Below, one piece after another: positions 1 through 5,826 of a stretch of DNA of 6,679 nt. The DNA comes from Candidatus Caenarcanales bacterium (GTDB lineage Bacteria; Cyanobacteriota; Vampirovibrionia; Caenarcaniphilales; Caenarcanaceae): contig CANLFK010000124.1 of the NCBI GenBank assembly GCA_947489925.1, positions 1 to 6,679 of the forward strand, given 5' to 3'. The stretch's first letter is position 1, and each line of letters starts with the position of its first letter. Below the pieces are notes generated by a model. That model did not search any database. It had not been told where the DNA came from and saw only the letters and a program-made list of their open reading frames with translations. Position numbers and translations under genes: made by a program.

Positions 1-242
1 TTTGGTTGATTGGTGGTGGTAGTACTTTTGCAGGTTTCTTTAGAACTTTTTATGGTTCCGTCTGAGTATTTTTCAGTTTCTCGGGTGCAATCTTCACCAT
101 TTGGCCCTGTAAATTTTTCAGAAGAATAAGCCGTTCCTAGAGCTGTATTTGGTTCGGCTTTAGTGGGCAAAAGACTAAAATTGGCAAATAACAATAAAAA
201 AACTGCCAATAAATGAATAAATGACTTCTTTGTTGAGCACAT
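1..242 (-). CDS. Secreted protein of unknown function, N-terminal part (cut by window edge)
   Basis: I do not recognise this gene. The frame starts at the ATG at 242-240 and stays open for 80 codons to the left edge, so the C-terminus is missing. The first 29 residues form a classical signal peptide: a lysine pair near the start, a hydrophobic core (residues 9-25) and a likely cleavage after Thr-Lys-Ala before Glu30. The visible mature part is polar, rich in Thr, Ser, Lys and Glu, and has two cysteines (C52, C71) that could form a disulfide outside the cytoplasm. It ends in a run of four threonines at residues 74-77. The start is the only ATG in frame after an upstream stop, but no good Shine-Dalgarno precedes it. 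It lies 104 bases downstream of the fliE-like gene on the same strand and may be co-transcribed with it. No function can be assigned. Confidence 0.7.
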   Translation of the reverse strand, partial: MCSTKKSFIHLLAVFLLLFANFSLLPTKAEPNTALGTAYSSEKFTGPNGEDCTRETEKYSDGTIKSSKETCKSTTTTNQP

Positions 243-346
243 ACTATCAAATTTTTTAGAGATAGTTCTTTATGCCTCTATTTTTGCCTACTGTAGCGTT
301 TTAACATTTTTAGACTAAACCAAATAACTGATTTATTAAGTTTAAT

Positions 347-658
347 TTAAATTTGCAAAGATTCTATTTGTTTGAGACCTTTCACCAATTCATTGATTAC
401 ACGCACAGTTACACTGAGTTTTTTTTCGGCTTCTAAAATTGAAATCATTAATTCGGCGGTGTCTAAAGGTTTTTGGCCAGTTGCCATATCTTGCGCAAGT
501 TTATAAGGGCTTTGCATTTCGGAAGAAACACCTTGTAAAAAACCATTAAAAGTACTTTGCACACTACCTTGCTCTGTTGATGGTGTGCTTGGGTTAATTG
601 GAATATTAGGAAACTGCGGATAAATAGGATAACTTGGATTAATATTAAAAGACGACAT
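347..658 (-). CDS. fliE: FliE-like flagellar hook-basal body protein
   Basis: FliE sits at the base of the flagellar rod and links the MS ring and export gate to the first rod protein. It is exported by the flagellar type III machinery without a cleaved signal. The 103-residue length is normal for the family. The last 40 residues show the family pattern: a Leu-Met-Ile helix (about 70-76), an alanine-lysine segment, then Val-Arg-Val-Ile-Asn-Glu-Leu-Val (85-92), and a closing Gln-Ile-Glu-Ser-Leu-Gln-Ile. Typical FliE has VRNKLVEAY followed by EIMxMQI/V in the same place. The first 30 residues are rich in Pro, Asn and Ile and look unstructured. No flagellar neighbours such as flgB, flgC or fliF are visible, which is unusual because fliE normally sits with them. 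A type III secretion inner-rod protein is the main alternative. The assignment rests on the C-terminal pattern alone. Confidence 0.6.
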   Translation of the reverse strand: MSSFNINPSYPIYPQFPNIPINPSTPSTEQGSVQSTFNGFLQGVSSEMQSPYKLAQDMATGQKPLDTAELMISILEAEKKLSVTVRVINELVKGLKQIESLQI

Positions 659-699
659 TTAGGGAATTACCTATAAGCTTTTCTTATTTCTTTCCCTAA
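659..699 (-). promoter_or_regulatory. 8-bp inverted repeat abutting the fliE start codon
   Basis: TTAGGGAA at 659-666 is repeated as its exact reverse complement TTCCCTAA at 692-699, with 25 bases between. In the minus-strand transcript the 3' arm ends directly against the ATG at 658, and the only weak Shine-Dalgarno-like stretch (TAGG) lies in the loop. A stem of this kind could hinder ribosome loading on fliE. At the DNA level it could instead be a protein-binding site. The role is inferred from position only. Confidence 0.45.
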
Positions 700-725
700 A
701 GGCTATTTTTTAAAACTGTTTTGTA

Positions 726-731
726 ATTATA
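726..731 (-). promoter_or_regulatory. Candidate -10 box for the fliE-like gene
   Basis: The minus strand reads TATAAT here, a perfect sigma-70 -10 hexamer. The -35 position at 17 bp spacing (754-749, TTCAAT) matches the consensus poorly. It would give a leader of about 60 bases that includes the inverted repeat at 659-699. In DNA this AT-rich, one hexamer is weak evidence. Confidence 0.25.
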
Positions 732-843
732 TTTTTAGCGTATTTGTAATTGAATATCATTAGTTATAAAATAAGTATATAACTGGACAATGCACTAGAA
801 AGATGAATTGCCTAAAATTGGGTATTAGTATCTTTGTCTTGGT

Positions 844-870
844 TTGATGCCAAAAGGGTATTATTAGAAT
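844..870 (+). promoter_or_regulatory. Weak candidate promoter for the MFS-PlsC gene
   Basis: TTGATG (844-849) and TAGAAT (865-870) match the -35 and -10 consensus at 4/6 and 5/6, but the 15-bp spacing is short. The -10 box lies 20 bases before the start codon, leaving a very short leader. This is a guess from sequence match only. Confidence 0.2.
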
Positions 871-890
871 AAGTGAAAAAATAAACAAAA

Positions 891-2684
891 ATGCCAGAAA
901 AAATAAGTACTGAAAATAATAATAATTTATTTGCCAATAAAAACTTTGTATTACTTTTTTTAATTAATATACTTGTAATCTTTGTCGATAAATTAATAGT
1001 AGCTGCATTACAGGCCGAAGGATGTAAAATAGATACAACTTATAGCTCTGTTGTACCAATAATTCCCCCGATTGTAATTACAATAATTTCGATTTTACCT
1101 TATATATTTTTTGCTCCGCTAGCTGGTTATTTAACCGATAAATACAAAAAGAAAGATATTTTATTTAAAAGCCTTTTGGTAAAGTTTGCGACAATACCTT
1201 TTGTAACTGCTTTAGTAATTTTTGGTTTATCAATGTCTTATTTAGTCCTATACAAAATCGTTCATATTCTTGCAGGCTTTTCTATTCTTTCTTGTTCTGT
1301 TTTTATAAATATAATTAGTTTAAGTTTAATACCAAGTATAGTACCAAAATCTAATTTACGTTTAGCAAATGCTCTTATTATCAGTTTTAATCTTTTAACT
1401 TATTTTAGTATTTTAGTAATTGGTACTTTTATTTTAATTAGTTCTATTATTAGTTTAGTATTAGCCAAGTTTATAAAAGTAGAAGAAAATCAACCTCTCA
1501 AAGATAGTTTCCATGAAAGTAAAACTACATTTATAGAAAGTTTTAAAAATACAATTGCATATTTAAAAACGCATCAAAAGACAAAAAGAACAATTGAATT
1601 AGCTTGTGCATTATCGCTTTTAACTTCAGTATTTTATATTGCTTTAATTGCTTTAGCTCAGGACAAATTAAATACTTTATTGATTATGATTGGAAGCGGA
1701 ATATTGCTTGGTATAATTGGTATAAACTTTTTGCAAAATAAATTTAAATTAAATGATTTACTTACTTTTTCTTTTATAGTTTTAGTAATTACTTTTGGTA
1801 CTGCTCAATTTGTTAATTCAATTGAAATGGCTTGGTTTTGGCTTATACCAATTGGAATAGTTAATGTAATTATAAATATGTTAATCGAAACGGCTATTCA
1901 AAAAACAGTACCTAACCGCTTTAGAGGAAAAGTATTTGGTTTTAAAGCTTTTATTACTAATTTAGTTTTTGTTGTTTCACTTATAATTATGTCTCAATTT
2001 GTATTAGTGAAAGTCTCTCCCCTTGAGTTACTTCATGCTTTAGCTTGTTTTGCTTTGGCTATTACTTTAATTATATTATTTTTTAGACGGAATTTTGTTT
2101 ATTATGTACTCAGGCTATTGTTTAAGCCAATAATGTATACTTTTTTTCAATTAAAAATAAAAGGTAGACAACATTTAAAACATAAAGGTGCATTAATTTT
2201 GGCTGGCAATCATACTGGCTGGCTAGATGGCTTTATTGTCGGAACTGCTTCTAAGCGAAATTTGGAATTTATGGTAACTTCTGAAGTTTTGAGTTGGCCA
2301 ATTATTAGTCACGTGGCAAGGGCTTTGGCGTTTATTCCAGTATTTGATGGACAAGGAAAAAATGCTCTCAAAGAAGCAATTGATGATTTAAAGTGCGGAA
2401 AAGCTATTTGTATTTTCCCCGAAGGTAAATTATCGGAAGATGGAAGTATTGGTAAATTTAACCGTGGAGTTGCTCGTCTGCAAACTAAAAGCCAAGCTCC
2501 AATTATTCCTTTTGCGATTCACGGTGGTTTTGAAGCTTGGTCTTATCATCATAAATTGCCCCGTTTTCACAAAATAGTTATTGAATTTGGAGAACCAATT
2601 TATTATATTCAAGAGAAAGATGAAAAATCTATTATTGATGAATTAAAACAAAAAGTAATAGAGTTGAAAAATAATTTATCATAA
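891..2684 (+). CDS. MFS transporter fused to PlsC acyltransferase (LplT/Aas-like)
   Basis: This is likely an inner-membrane enzyme that moves lysophospholipids across the membrane and re-acylates them. Residues 1-400 form an MFS-type membrane domain with many hydrophobic segments. Motif-A-like sequences follow TM2 (GYLTDKYKKK, 79-88) and occur in the second half (PNRFRGKVFG, 341-350). Residues about 412-597 are a PlsC/LPLAT domain with His441-X4-Asp446 (catalytic pair), FPEG at 509-512, FNRG at 523-526 and PIIPFAIHG at 537-545. FPEGKLS resembles Aas-type enzymes more than the FPEGTRS of standard PlsC. The arginine usually found in the second motif (xPVxR) is absent; the sequence is IPVFDGQG. 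The AMP-binding acyl-ACP ligase domain of full-length E. coli-type Aas is missing, so acyl groups must come from elsewhere. The TM5-TM6 region (about 159-195) looks short for an MFS protein. The ATG lacks a clear Shine-Dalgarno. Confidence 0.85.
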   Translation: MPEKISTENNNNLFANKNFVLLFLINILVIFVDKLIVAALQAEGCKIDTTYSSVVPIIPPIVITIISILPYIFFAPLAGYLTDKYKKKDILFKSLLVKFATIPFVTALVIFGLSMSYLVLYKIVHILAGFSILSCSVFINIISLSLIPSIVPKSNLRLANALIISFNLLTYFSILVIGTFILISSIISLVLAKFIKVEENQPLKDSFHESKTTFIESFKNTIAYLKTHQKTKRTIELACALSLLTSVFYIALIALAQDKLNTLLIMIGSGILLGIIGINFLQNKFKLNDLLTFSFIVLVITFGTAQFVNSIEMAWFWLIPIGIVNVIINMLIETAIQKTVPNRFRGKVFGFKAFITNLVFVVSLIIMSQFVLVKVSPLELLHALACFALAITLIILFFRRNFVYYVLRLLFKPIMYTFFQLKIKGRQHLKHKGALILAGNHTGWLDGFIVGTASKRNLEFMVTSEVLSWPIISHVARALAFIPVFDGQGKNALKEAIDDLKCGKAICIFPEGKLSEDGSIGKFNRGVARLQTKSQAPIIPFAIHGGFEAWSYHHKLPRFHKIVIEFGEPIYYIQEKDEKSIIDELKQKVIELKNNLS

Positions 2685-2807
2685 GAAATGGCCTGAATTT
2701 GAGCCAGCTTTAAATCTTCGATAATACCGACAACTAATTCTAAAAATGGTGGAAAATCAAAAAATGATAGAATGAATCAATAATCAATTGCGAATGCGAA
2801 TGCAAAA

Positions 2808-2813
2808 AGAGGA
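2808..2813 (+). promoter_or_regulatory. Ribosome binding site of the STN-VWA gene
   Basis: AGAGGA lies 11 bases before the ATG at 2825 and supports that start. It is followed by a clean signal peptide, so the start choice is firm. Confidence 0.5.
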
Positions 2814-2824
2814 CTTGAAAAAAT

Positions 2825-4771
2825 ATGAAAAGGTTTTTTAGCTCATTATTATTGATTTTATTGGTAAATCAAATGATTTTATCAGCTGTAATAAATGAAT
2901 CAACTTATAAGATTTCAACAATAGTTAAAGTTTCTTCAGAAATTGATTTTAAAGAAATAGCTCTCTCTGAGGCTTTAGCAATATTAAGTAAATTCTCTGG
3001 GCAAACCATTATAGTCAAAGATACTAGCATTGCCAATTTGAAAATAAGTTTGTATATGCCAGCAAATCAGTCATTAAGCTCTATAATTCAGGCAATAGAG
3101 AATAAATATAATTTACAAAGAAAAATAGAAAATAATACTATTGTATTGGAAAAATTTACACAAGAAGCTAATTATTCAGAAGAAGAGCCATTAATCCGTA
3201 AACTTTCTAGTCGGGGAAGAATTGGTGTGTCTGGAGACATAACTAATACTTTGCAAAGTGATTGGAGTGGCGGTAATGCTGATATGATGTCGGCACCTAG
3301 CCCAAGTTGGTATCCAGCCCCTAATAATTTTAATACTGCTGAATTTAATCCTATTGAAGAAAATGGTTTTCATAAAACTCTAAATGAATCTCTCTCAACT
3401 TTCTCTATTGATGTGGATAAAGCTTCTTATTCACTGGTCAGAAATGAAATTCAAAATGGCAGAATGCCCAGTAAAGATATGGTAAAAGTCGAAGAATTAA
3501 TTAATTATTTTGATTATAATTATCCCGCTCCAGAAGGCAAAACTCCCTTTTCTGTGAATACTGAAGTTGGAGATTGTGATTGGAATAAAGAACATAAATT
3601 AGCTCTCATTCAACTTAAAGGCAAAACTTTTACTGAAACTAAAAAACCAAAAAGCAATTTAGTATTTTTGATTGATGTTTCTGGGTCTATGAATTCACAA
3701 GAAAAACTACCTTTAATTATTAAATCTCTAAAAATACTTTCAGAAAATCTTGCTCCTGAAGATGTAATTTCTGTTGTTGTGTATGCTAGTGCTGAAGGTG
3801 TGGCTCTTCCTGCAACTAAAGGAAAAGACAAGAGAATAATAATTAATGCCTTAGACAAATTGCAAGCTGGGGGAAGTACGGCTGGCGGAGCTGGTATTCA
3901 ATTAGCTTATAAAATAGCAGAAGAAAATTTTATCAAAAATAGCAATAATAGAGTAATTCTTTGTACCGATGGAGACTTTAATATAGGTATTTCTGATACT
4001 GGAAGTTTAGTCGATATTGTTAAACAAAAAAAACAAAAAGGTATCGGCTTAACCGTAATTGGAGTGGGTACTGATAATTTAAAAGATAGTAGAATGGAGC
4101 AATTGGCAGATAAAGGAGATGGTAATTATTTCTTTATTGATGGTATAAATGAAGCTCGTAAAGTCTTTGTTCAAGAGCTAAAAGGTACACTGTTTACTAT
4201 TGCAAAAGATGTAAAAATACAAGTTGAATTTAATCCAGCCAAAGTAAAAGCCTATAAATTAATAGGTTATGAAAATAGACTTTTGAATAAAGAAGATTTT
4301 AAAGATGATAAAAAAGATGCTGGAGAATTAGGAGCTGGACATACTGTAACTGCTATTTATGAGCTGGTTTTGGAAAATAGACAAAACTTAAAAGATAATG
4401 ATGAATTAAAATATATAAACAAAAATATTAATAATACAGCTTACAAAACTGATGAAATAATAACTGTAAAGCTTCGATACAAAGAACCAAATGAAGATAC
4501 CAGTAAAGAAATACAAAAAGCCATAAAAAATGATTTTAAAAATACTCAGCAAATATCCAATGAATTTAAATTTGCATCAGCAGTAGCCGAATTCGGTTTA
4601 CTACTCAGGAATTCTAGTTTTAAAGAAAATGCGAGTTATAATAGAGTGCTAGATTTAGCAAGAGCTGGCAAAGGCGAGGATTATTATGGTTACAGAGCGG
4701 AATTTATACAATTGGTTGAAAATGCAAAACTACTAGATAAAGAAGAAAATTCAAATACGCAAATTGAATAG
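2825..4771 (+). CDS. Exported von Willebrand A (YfbK-type) protein with N-terminal STN-like domain
   Basis: The family role is unclear; VWA domains bind partner proteins through a metal ion. Residues 1-21 are a signal peptide (Lys-Arg, then a Leu/Ile core). Residues about 37-110 match the STN fold of secretin and TonB-receptor N-termini: an alpha-beta pattern with ALSEALAILSKFSGQTIIV (46-64) and a LSSIIQAIENKY helix (84-95). A polar, Pro/Ser/Asn-rich linker follows (about 115-185). The YfbK signature begins at TFSIDVDKASYSLVRNEI (192-209) and VEELINYFDYNYPAP (222-236). The VWA domain (about 278-455) has a complete MIDAS metal site: Asp284-Val-Ser286-Gly-Ser288, Thr352 and Asp382. The C-terminal 190 residues match the region that follows VWA in YfbK proteins, including FASAVAEFGLLLRNS (583-597). 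Classic YfbK has a lipoprotein-type N-terminus rather than an STN domain, so the fusion is notable. The gene stands alone on its strand, 140 bases after the MFS-PlsC gene. Family assignment is strong; function is unknown. Confidence 0.88.
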   Translation: MKRFFSSLLLILLVNQMILSAVINESTYKISTIVKVSSEIDFKEIALSEALAILSKFSGQTIIVKDTSIANLKISLYMPANQSLSSIIQAIENKYNLQRKIENNTIVLEKFTQEANYSEEEPLIRKLSSRGRIGVSGDITNTLQSDWSGGNADMMSAPSPSWYPAPNNFNTAEFNPIEENGFHKTLNESLSTFSIDVDKASYSLVRNEIQNGRMPSKDMVKVEELINYFDYNYPAPEGKTPFSVNTEVGDCDWNKEHKLALIQLKGKTFTETKKPKSNLVFLIDVSGSMNSQEKLPLIIKSLKILSENLAPEDVISVVVYASAEGVALPATKGKDKRIIINALDKLQAGGSTAGGAGIQLAYKIAEENFIKNSNNRVILCTDGDFNIGISDTGSLVDIVKQKKQKGIGLTVIGVGTDNLKDSRMEQLADKGDGNYFFIDGINEARKVFVQELKGTLFTIAKDVKIQVEFNPAKVKAYKLIGYENRLLNKEDFKDDKKDAGELGAGHTVTAIYELVLENRQNLKDNDELKYINKNINNTAYKTDEIITVKLRYKEPNEDTSKEIQKAIKNDFKNTQQISNEFKFASAVAEFGLLLRNSSFKENASYNRVLDLARAGKGEDYYGYRAEFIQLVENAKLLDKEENSNTQIE

Positions 4772-4840
4772 TAAATAATTTTCATTACCTCACCTTCCTG
4801 ATCTCCAAGGTATTAAGCACATTAAAATAAATTCTAAATC

Positions 4841-4858
4841 TGAGGTGGTTCCGAAAAA
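4841..4858 (+). repeat. 18-bp direct repeat, copy 1 (possible IS left end)
   Basis: The sequence is TGAGGTGGTTCCGAAAAA. It matches 5072-5089 at 17 of 18 positions in the same orientation. It begins with TG, as IS3-family ends do, and lies directly before the orfA-like frame, where the left inverted repeat would be expected. No inverted partner is visible in the window. Confidence 0.6.
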
Positions 4859-5092
4859 CAAAAAAGAAAGTTTTCACAAGCGCATACAAAACCAAAGTAG
4901 GCATGCTTTAGCCACGTGCGAAGGAGAAAAAACTATTCCCCAGTTGGCTGATGAATACGGGTTCACCCAACTCAAATTAGCAATTGGAAAAAACAGTTTT
5001 TAGAAAATGCTAGTTCAGTTTTTGAGAACAAAGAAAACAACGCTGAAAAGACTGCTCCAAAGCTAATAGACTGGGGTGGTTCCGAAAAATAA
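4845..5092 (+). pseudogene. Decayed IS3-family transposase orfA (helix-turn-helix subunit), frameshifted
   Basis: OrfA of IS3-family elements is the DNA-binding helix-turn-helix part of the transposase (HTH_Tnp_1). In one frame, codons up to 4961 read GEKTIPQLADEYG. From 4964 the frame changes to HPTQISNWKKQFLENASSVF and continues to a TAA at 5090-5092. Together these match the typical OrfA core GEKT-QLA-YGVHP-QI-WKK-LLENASSVF. Only a one-base loss in the G run at 4959-4961 separates the frames. Upstream, around 4881-4905, two further compensating indels seem likely, because reading the next frame gives AYKTKV, which fits the family better. A GTG at 4845 is a possible start. The coiled-coil end of OrfA and all of OrfB (the DDE integrase) are missing; the last residues come from the second 18-bp repeat. 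The element cannot transpose on its own. Confidence 0.8.
5072..5089 (+). repeat. 18-bp direct repeat, copy 2 (possible IS left end)
   Basis: The sequence is TGGGGTGGTTCCGAAAAA, the second copy of the repeat at 4841-4858, starting 231 bases later with one mismatch. It lies exactly where the orfA reading frame stops resembling the family. This suggests a junction with a second, otherwise deleted element copy. Confidence 0.6.
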
Positions 5093-5151
5093 AACAATTT
5101 AAAACAATTTTTAAAGGAGTTTGCAAAATAAATTAGAATTACTACATAACA

Positions 5152-5178
5152 TTGACTCAGAGAGCATTAATTTATGAT
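5152..5178 (+). promoter_or_regulatory. Candidate promoter of the MntA/HepT operon
   Basis: TTGACT (5152-5157) is one base from the -35 consensus and TATGAT (5173-5178) one base from the -10 consensus. The spacing is 15 bp, shorter than the ideal 17. Transcription would begin around 5185, giving a leader of about 20 bases. The -10 box lies inside the palindrome at 5167-5185, so a bound repressor would block it. Confidence 0.4.
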
Positions 5179-5185
5179 ATATTAA
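5167..5185. promoter_or_regulatory. 19-bp near-perfect palindrome over the -10 box (possible operator)
   Basis: TTAATTTATGATATATTAA is symmetrical around its central base except for one mismatched pair (positions 6 and 14). It overlaps the candidate -10 box of the operon. Autoregulation by a gene product is plausible for a toxin-antitoxin locus but is inferred. The DNA is so AT-rich that chance symmetry is possible. Confidence 0.35.
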
Positions 5186-5201
5186 AGCAAAAATTATTGC
5201 T
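5186..5201. promoter_or_regulatory. 16-bp near-perfect palindrome before mntA1 (possible operator or hairpin)
   Basis: AGCAAAAATTATTGCT has AGCAA/TTGCT arms around a central AATT, with only one mismatched pair. It begins where the previous palindrome ends and stops two bases before the ATG at 5204. This is the place where a Shine-Dalgarno would be, and none is present. It could be an operator, or a leader element limiting antitoxin translation. Confidence 0.4.
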
Positions 5202-5203
5202 AG

Positions 5204-5497
5204 ATGAAAAACATTTACCAGAAATTAAAAGAGCAAAGAGAAAAGATTTTAGAAATTACTTCTAAACATGGTGCTTTGAATGTCAGGGTCTTCGGTTCTG
5301 TTGCAAGAAAAGAAGCTGATGAAAATAGCGATCTGGATTTATTGGTTGATTTAGGGGAAAACTTAGGTTCATGGTTTCCACTTGGTCTGATCAATGAATT
5401 AGAAAATTCTTTGGGAATAAAAGTGGATATTGCTACAGTTAATGGGCTAAAAGAACGAATTAAAGAAAAAGTCTTGCGGGAGGCAATACCTTTGTGA
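5204..5497 (+). CDS. mntA: MntA antitoxin, minimal nucleotidyltransferase (copy 1)
   Basis: MntA-type proteins are small pol-beta-like nucleotidyltransferases that transfer AMP from ATP to a tyrosine of the HepT toxin and so silence it. The 97 residues contain the GSX10DXD active site: Gly31-Ser32, then Asp43 and Asp45. A third carboxylate is Asp75 in VDIAT. All catalytic residues are present, so it should be active. The sequence ends with the family's LKERIKEKVLREA helix. It overlaps hepT1 by four bases (GTGA). The ATG has no clear Shine-Dalgarno and is preceded by a palindrome, so its translation may be weak or controlled. Ungapped comparison with copy 2 (5823-6125) gives 42 identities in 86 positions by hand count, so the pair is an old duplication or two related acquisitions. 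Confidence 0.9.
   Translation: MKNIYQKLKEQREKILEITSKHGALNVRVFGSVARKEADENSDLDLLVDLGENLGSWFPLGLINELENSLGIKVDIATVNGLKERIKEKVLREAIPL
5478..5483 (+). promoter_or_regulatory. Ribosome binding site of hepT1
   Basis: GGGAGG lies 10 bases before the GTG at 5494, inside the end of mntA1. It decides the GTG start. It is clearly stronger than anything in front of mntA1. Confidence 0.6.
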
Positions 5498-5826
5498 GGG
5501 ACGATTTAGAGAGACTTTGGGATATTTTAGAAGCAATTAAAAAAATTGAACAGCATTATACGCAAAAAATCATAGAAGCGGATGAATTAGCACAATTTGG
5601 CTTATTACATCTACTACAAATAATAGGAGAAGCTACAAATCACTTATCAAAAGAATTAAGAGAAAAATACCCTCAAGTTTCGTGGCGAGAAATCATTGGT
5701 TTAAGAAATTTTGTAGTTCGTCAATACTTTCAGGTTGATTGGGAGATAATTTCAAATATTATTCAAAAAGAATTACCAGTTTTAAAATTACAAATTCAGC
5801 AAATTATTAATGAGGTAAATAAATGA
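5494..5826 (+). CDS. hepT: HepT-like HEPN toxin lacking its catalytic histidine (copy 1)
   Basis: HepT (DUF86) proteins are all-helical HEPN ribonucleases that act as dimers; the composite active site uses an RX4-6HXY motif. This 110-residue protein has the family frame: DILEAI near the start, LLQIIGEATNHLSKELREKY (40-59), SWREIIGLRN (63-72), and a C-terminal helix ending LPVLKLQIQQII. In the active-site motif Arg71 and Tyr78 are present, but position 76 is Arg (codon CGT at 5719-5721) where His (CAT) is expected. HepT2 has His at the matching place. RNase activity is therefore probably lost, while Tyr78, the residue AMPylated in studied homologues, remains. The start is GTG, overlapping mntA1 by four bases; its stop overlaps the mntA2 ATG by four. 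It may be a dead toxin, a regulator, or a partner in mixed dimers. Confidence 0.88.
   Translation: MRDDLERLWDILEAIKKIEQHYTQKIIEADELAQFGLLHLLQIIGEATNHLSKELREKYPQVSWREIIGLRNFVVRQYFQVDWEIISNIIQKELPVLKLQIQQIINEVNK

Larger units (their letters stand above)
4772..5203. other. 432-base region without an intact gene
   Basis: From 4772 to 4840 I see nothing recognisable and no convincing terminator hairpin after the VWA gene. From 4841 to 5092 lie the IS3-family orfA remnant and its two direct repeats. From 5093 to 5203 the DNA is very AT-rich, with a short tandem (AAAACAATTT at 5091-5110), an isolated Shine-Dalgarno-like AAAGGAG (5113-5119) with no start codon in place, and the candidate promoter and palindromes of the downstream operon. 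Confidence 0.6.

Noticed and set aside
839..853. TTGG...CCAA hairpin upstream of the MFS-PlsC gene
   Set aside because: The stem is only four base pairs and is expected by chance.
2430..2612. Minus-strand open frame of 60 codons inside the acyltransferase end
   Set aside because: It lies wholly antisense to the conserved PlsC motifs, and its protein resembles nothing.
3191..3373. Minus-strand open frame of 60 codons inside the VWA gene
   Set aside because: It is antisense to the linker and YfbK signature of a well-supported gene and has no features of its own.
3610..3858. Minus-strand open frame of 82 codons inside the VWA gene, with a hydrophobic start
   Set aside because: It is antisense to the MIDAS-bearing VWA domain. 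The signal-like start is a by-product of the opposite-strand codons.
4787..4846. ACCTCA (4787-4792) and TGAGGT (4841-4846) as inverted ends of a tiny mobile element
   Set aside because: Only six bases match the inverse of the 18-bp repeat, and beyond them the similarity is at chance level.
4959..4964. Programmed frameshift in orfA rather than a mutation
   Set aside because: IS3-family programmed frameshifting occurs at slippery A runs near the end of orfA, not inside the helix-turn-helix at GGG.
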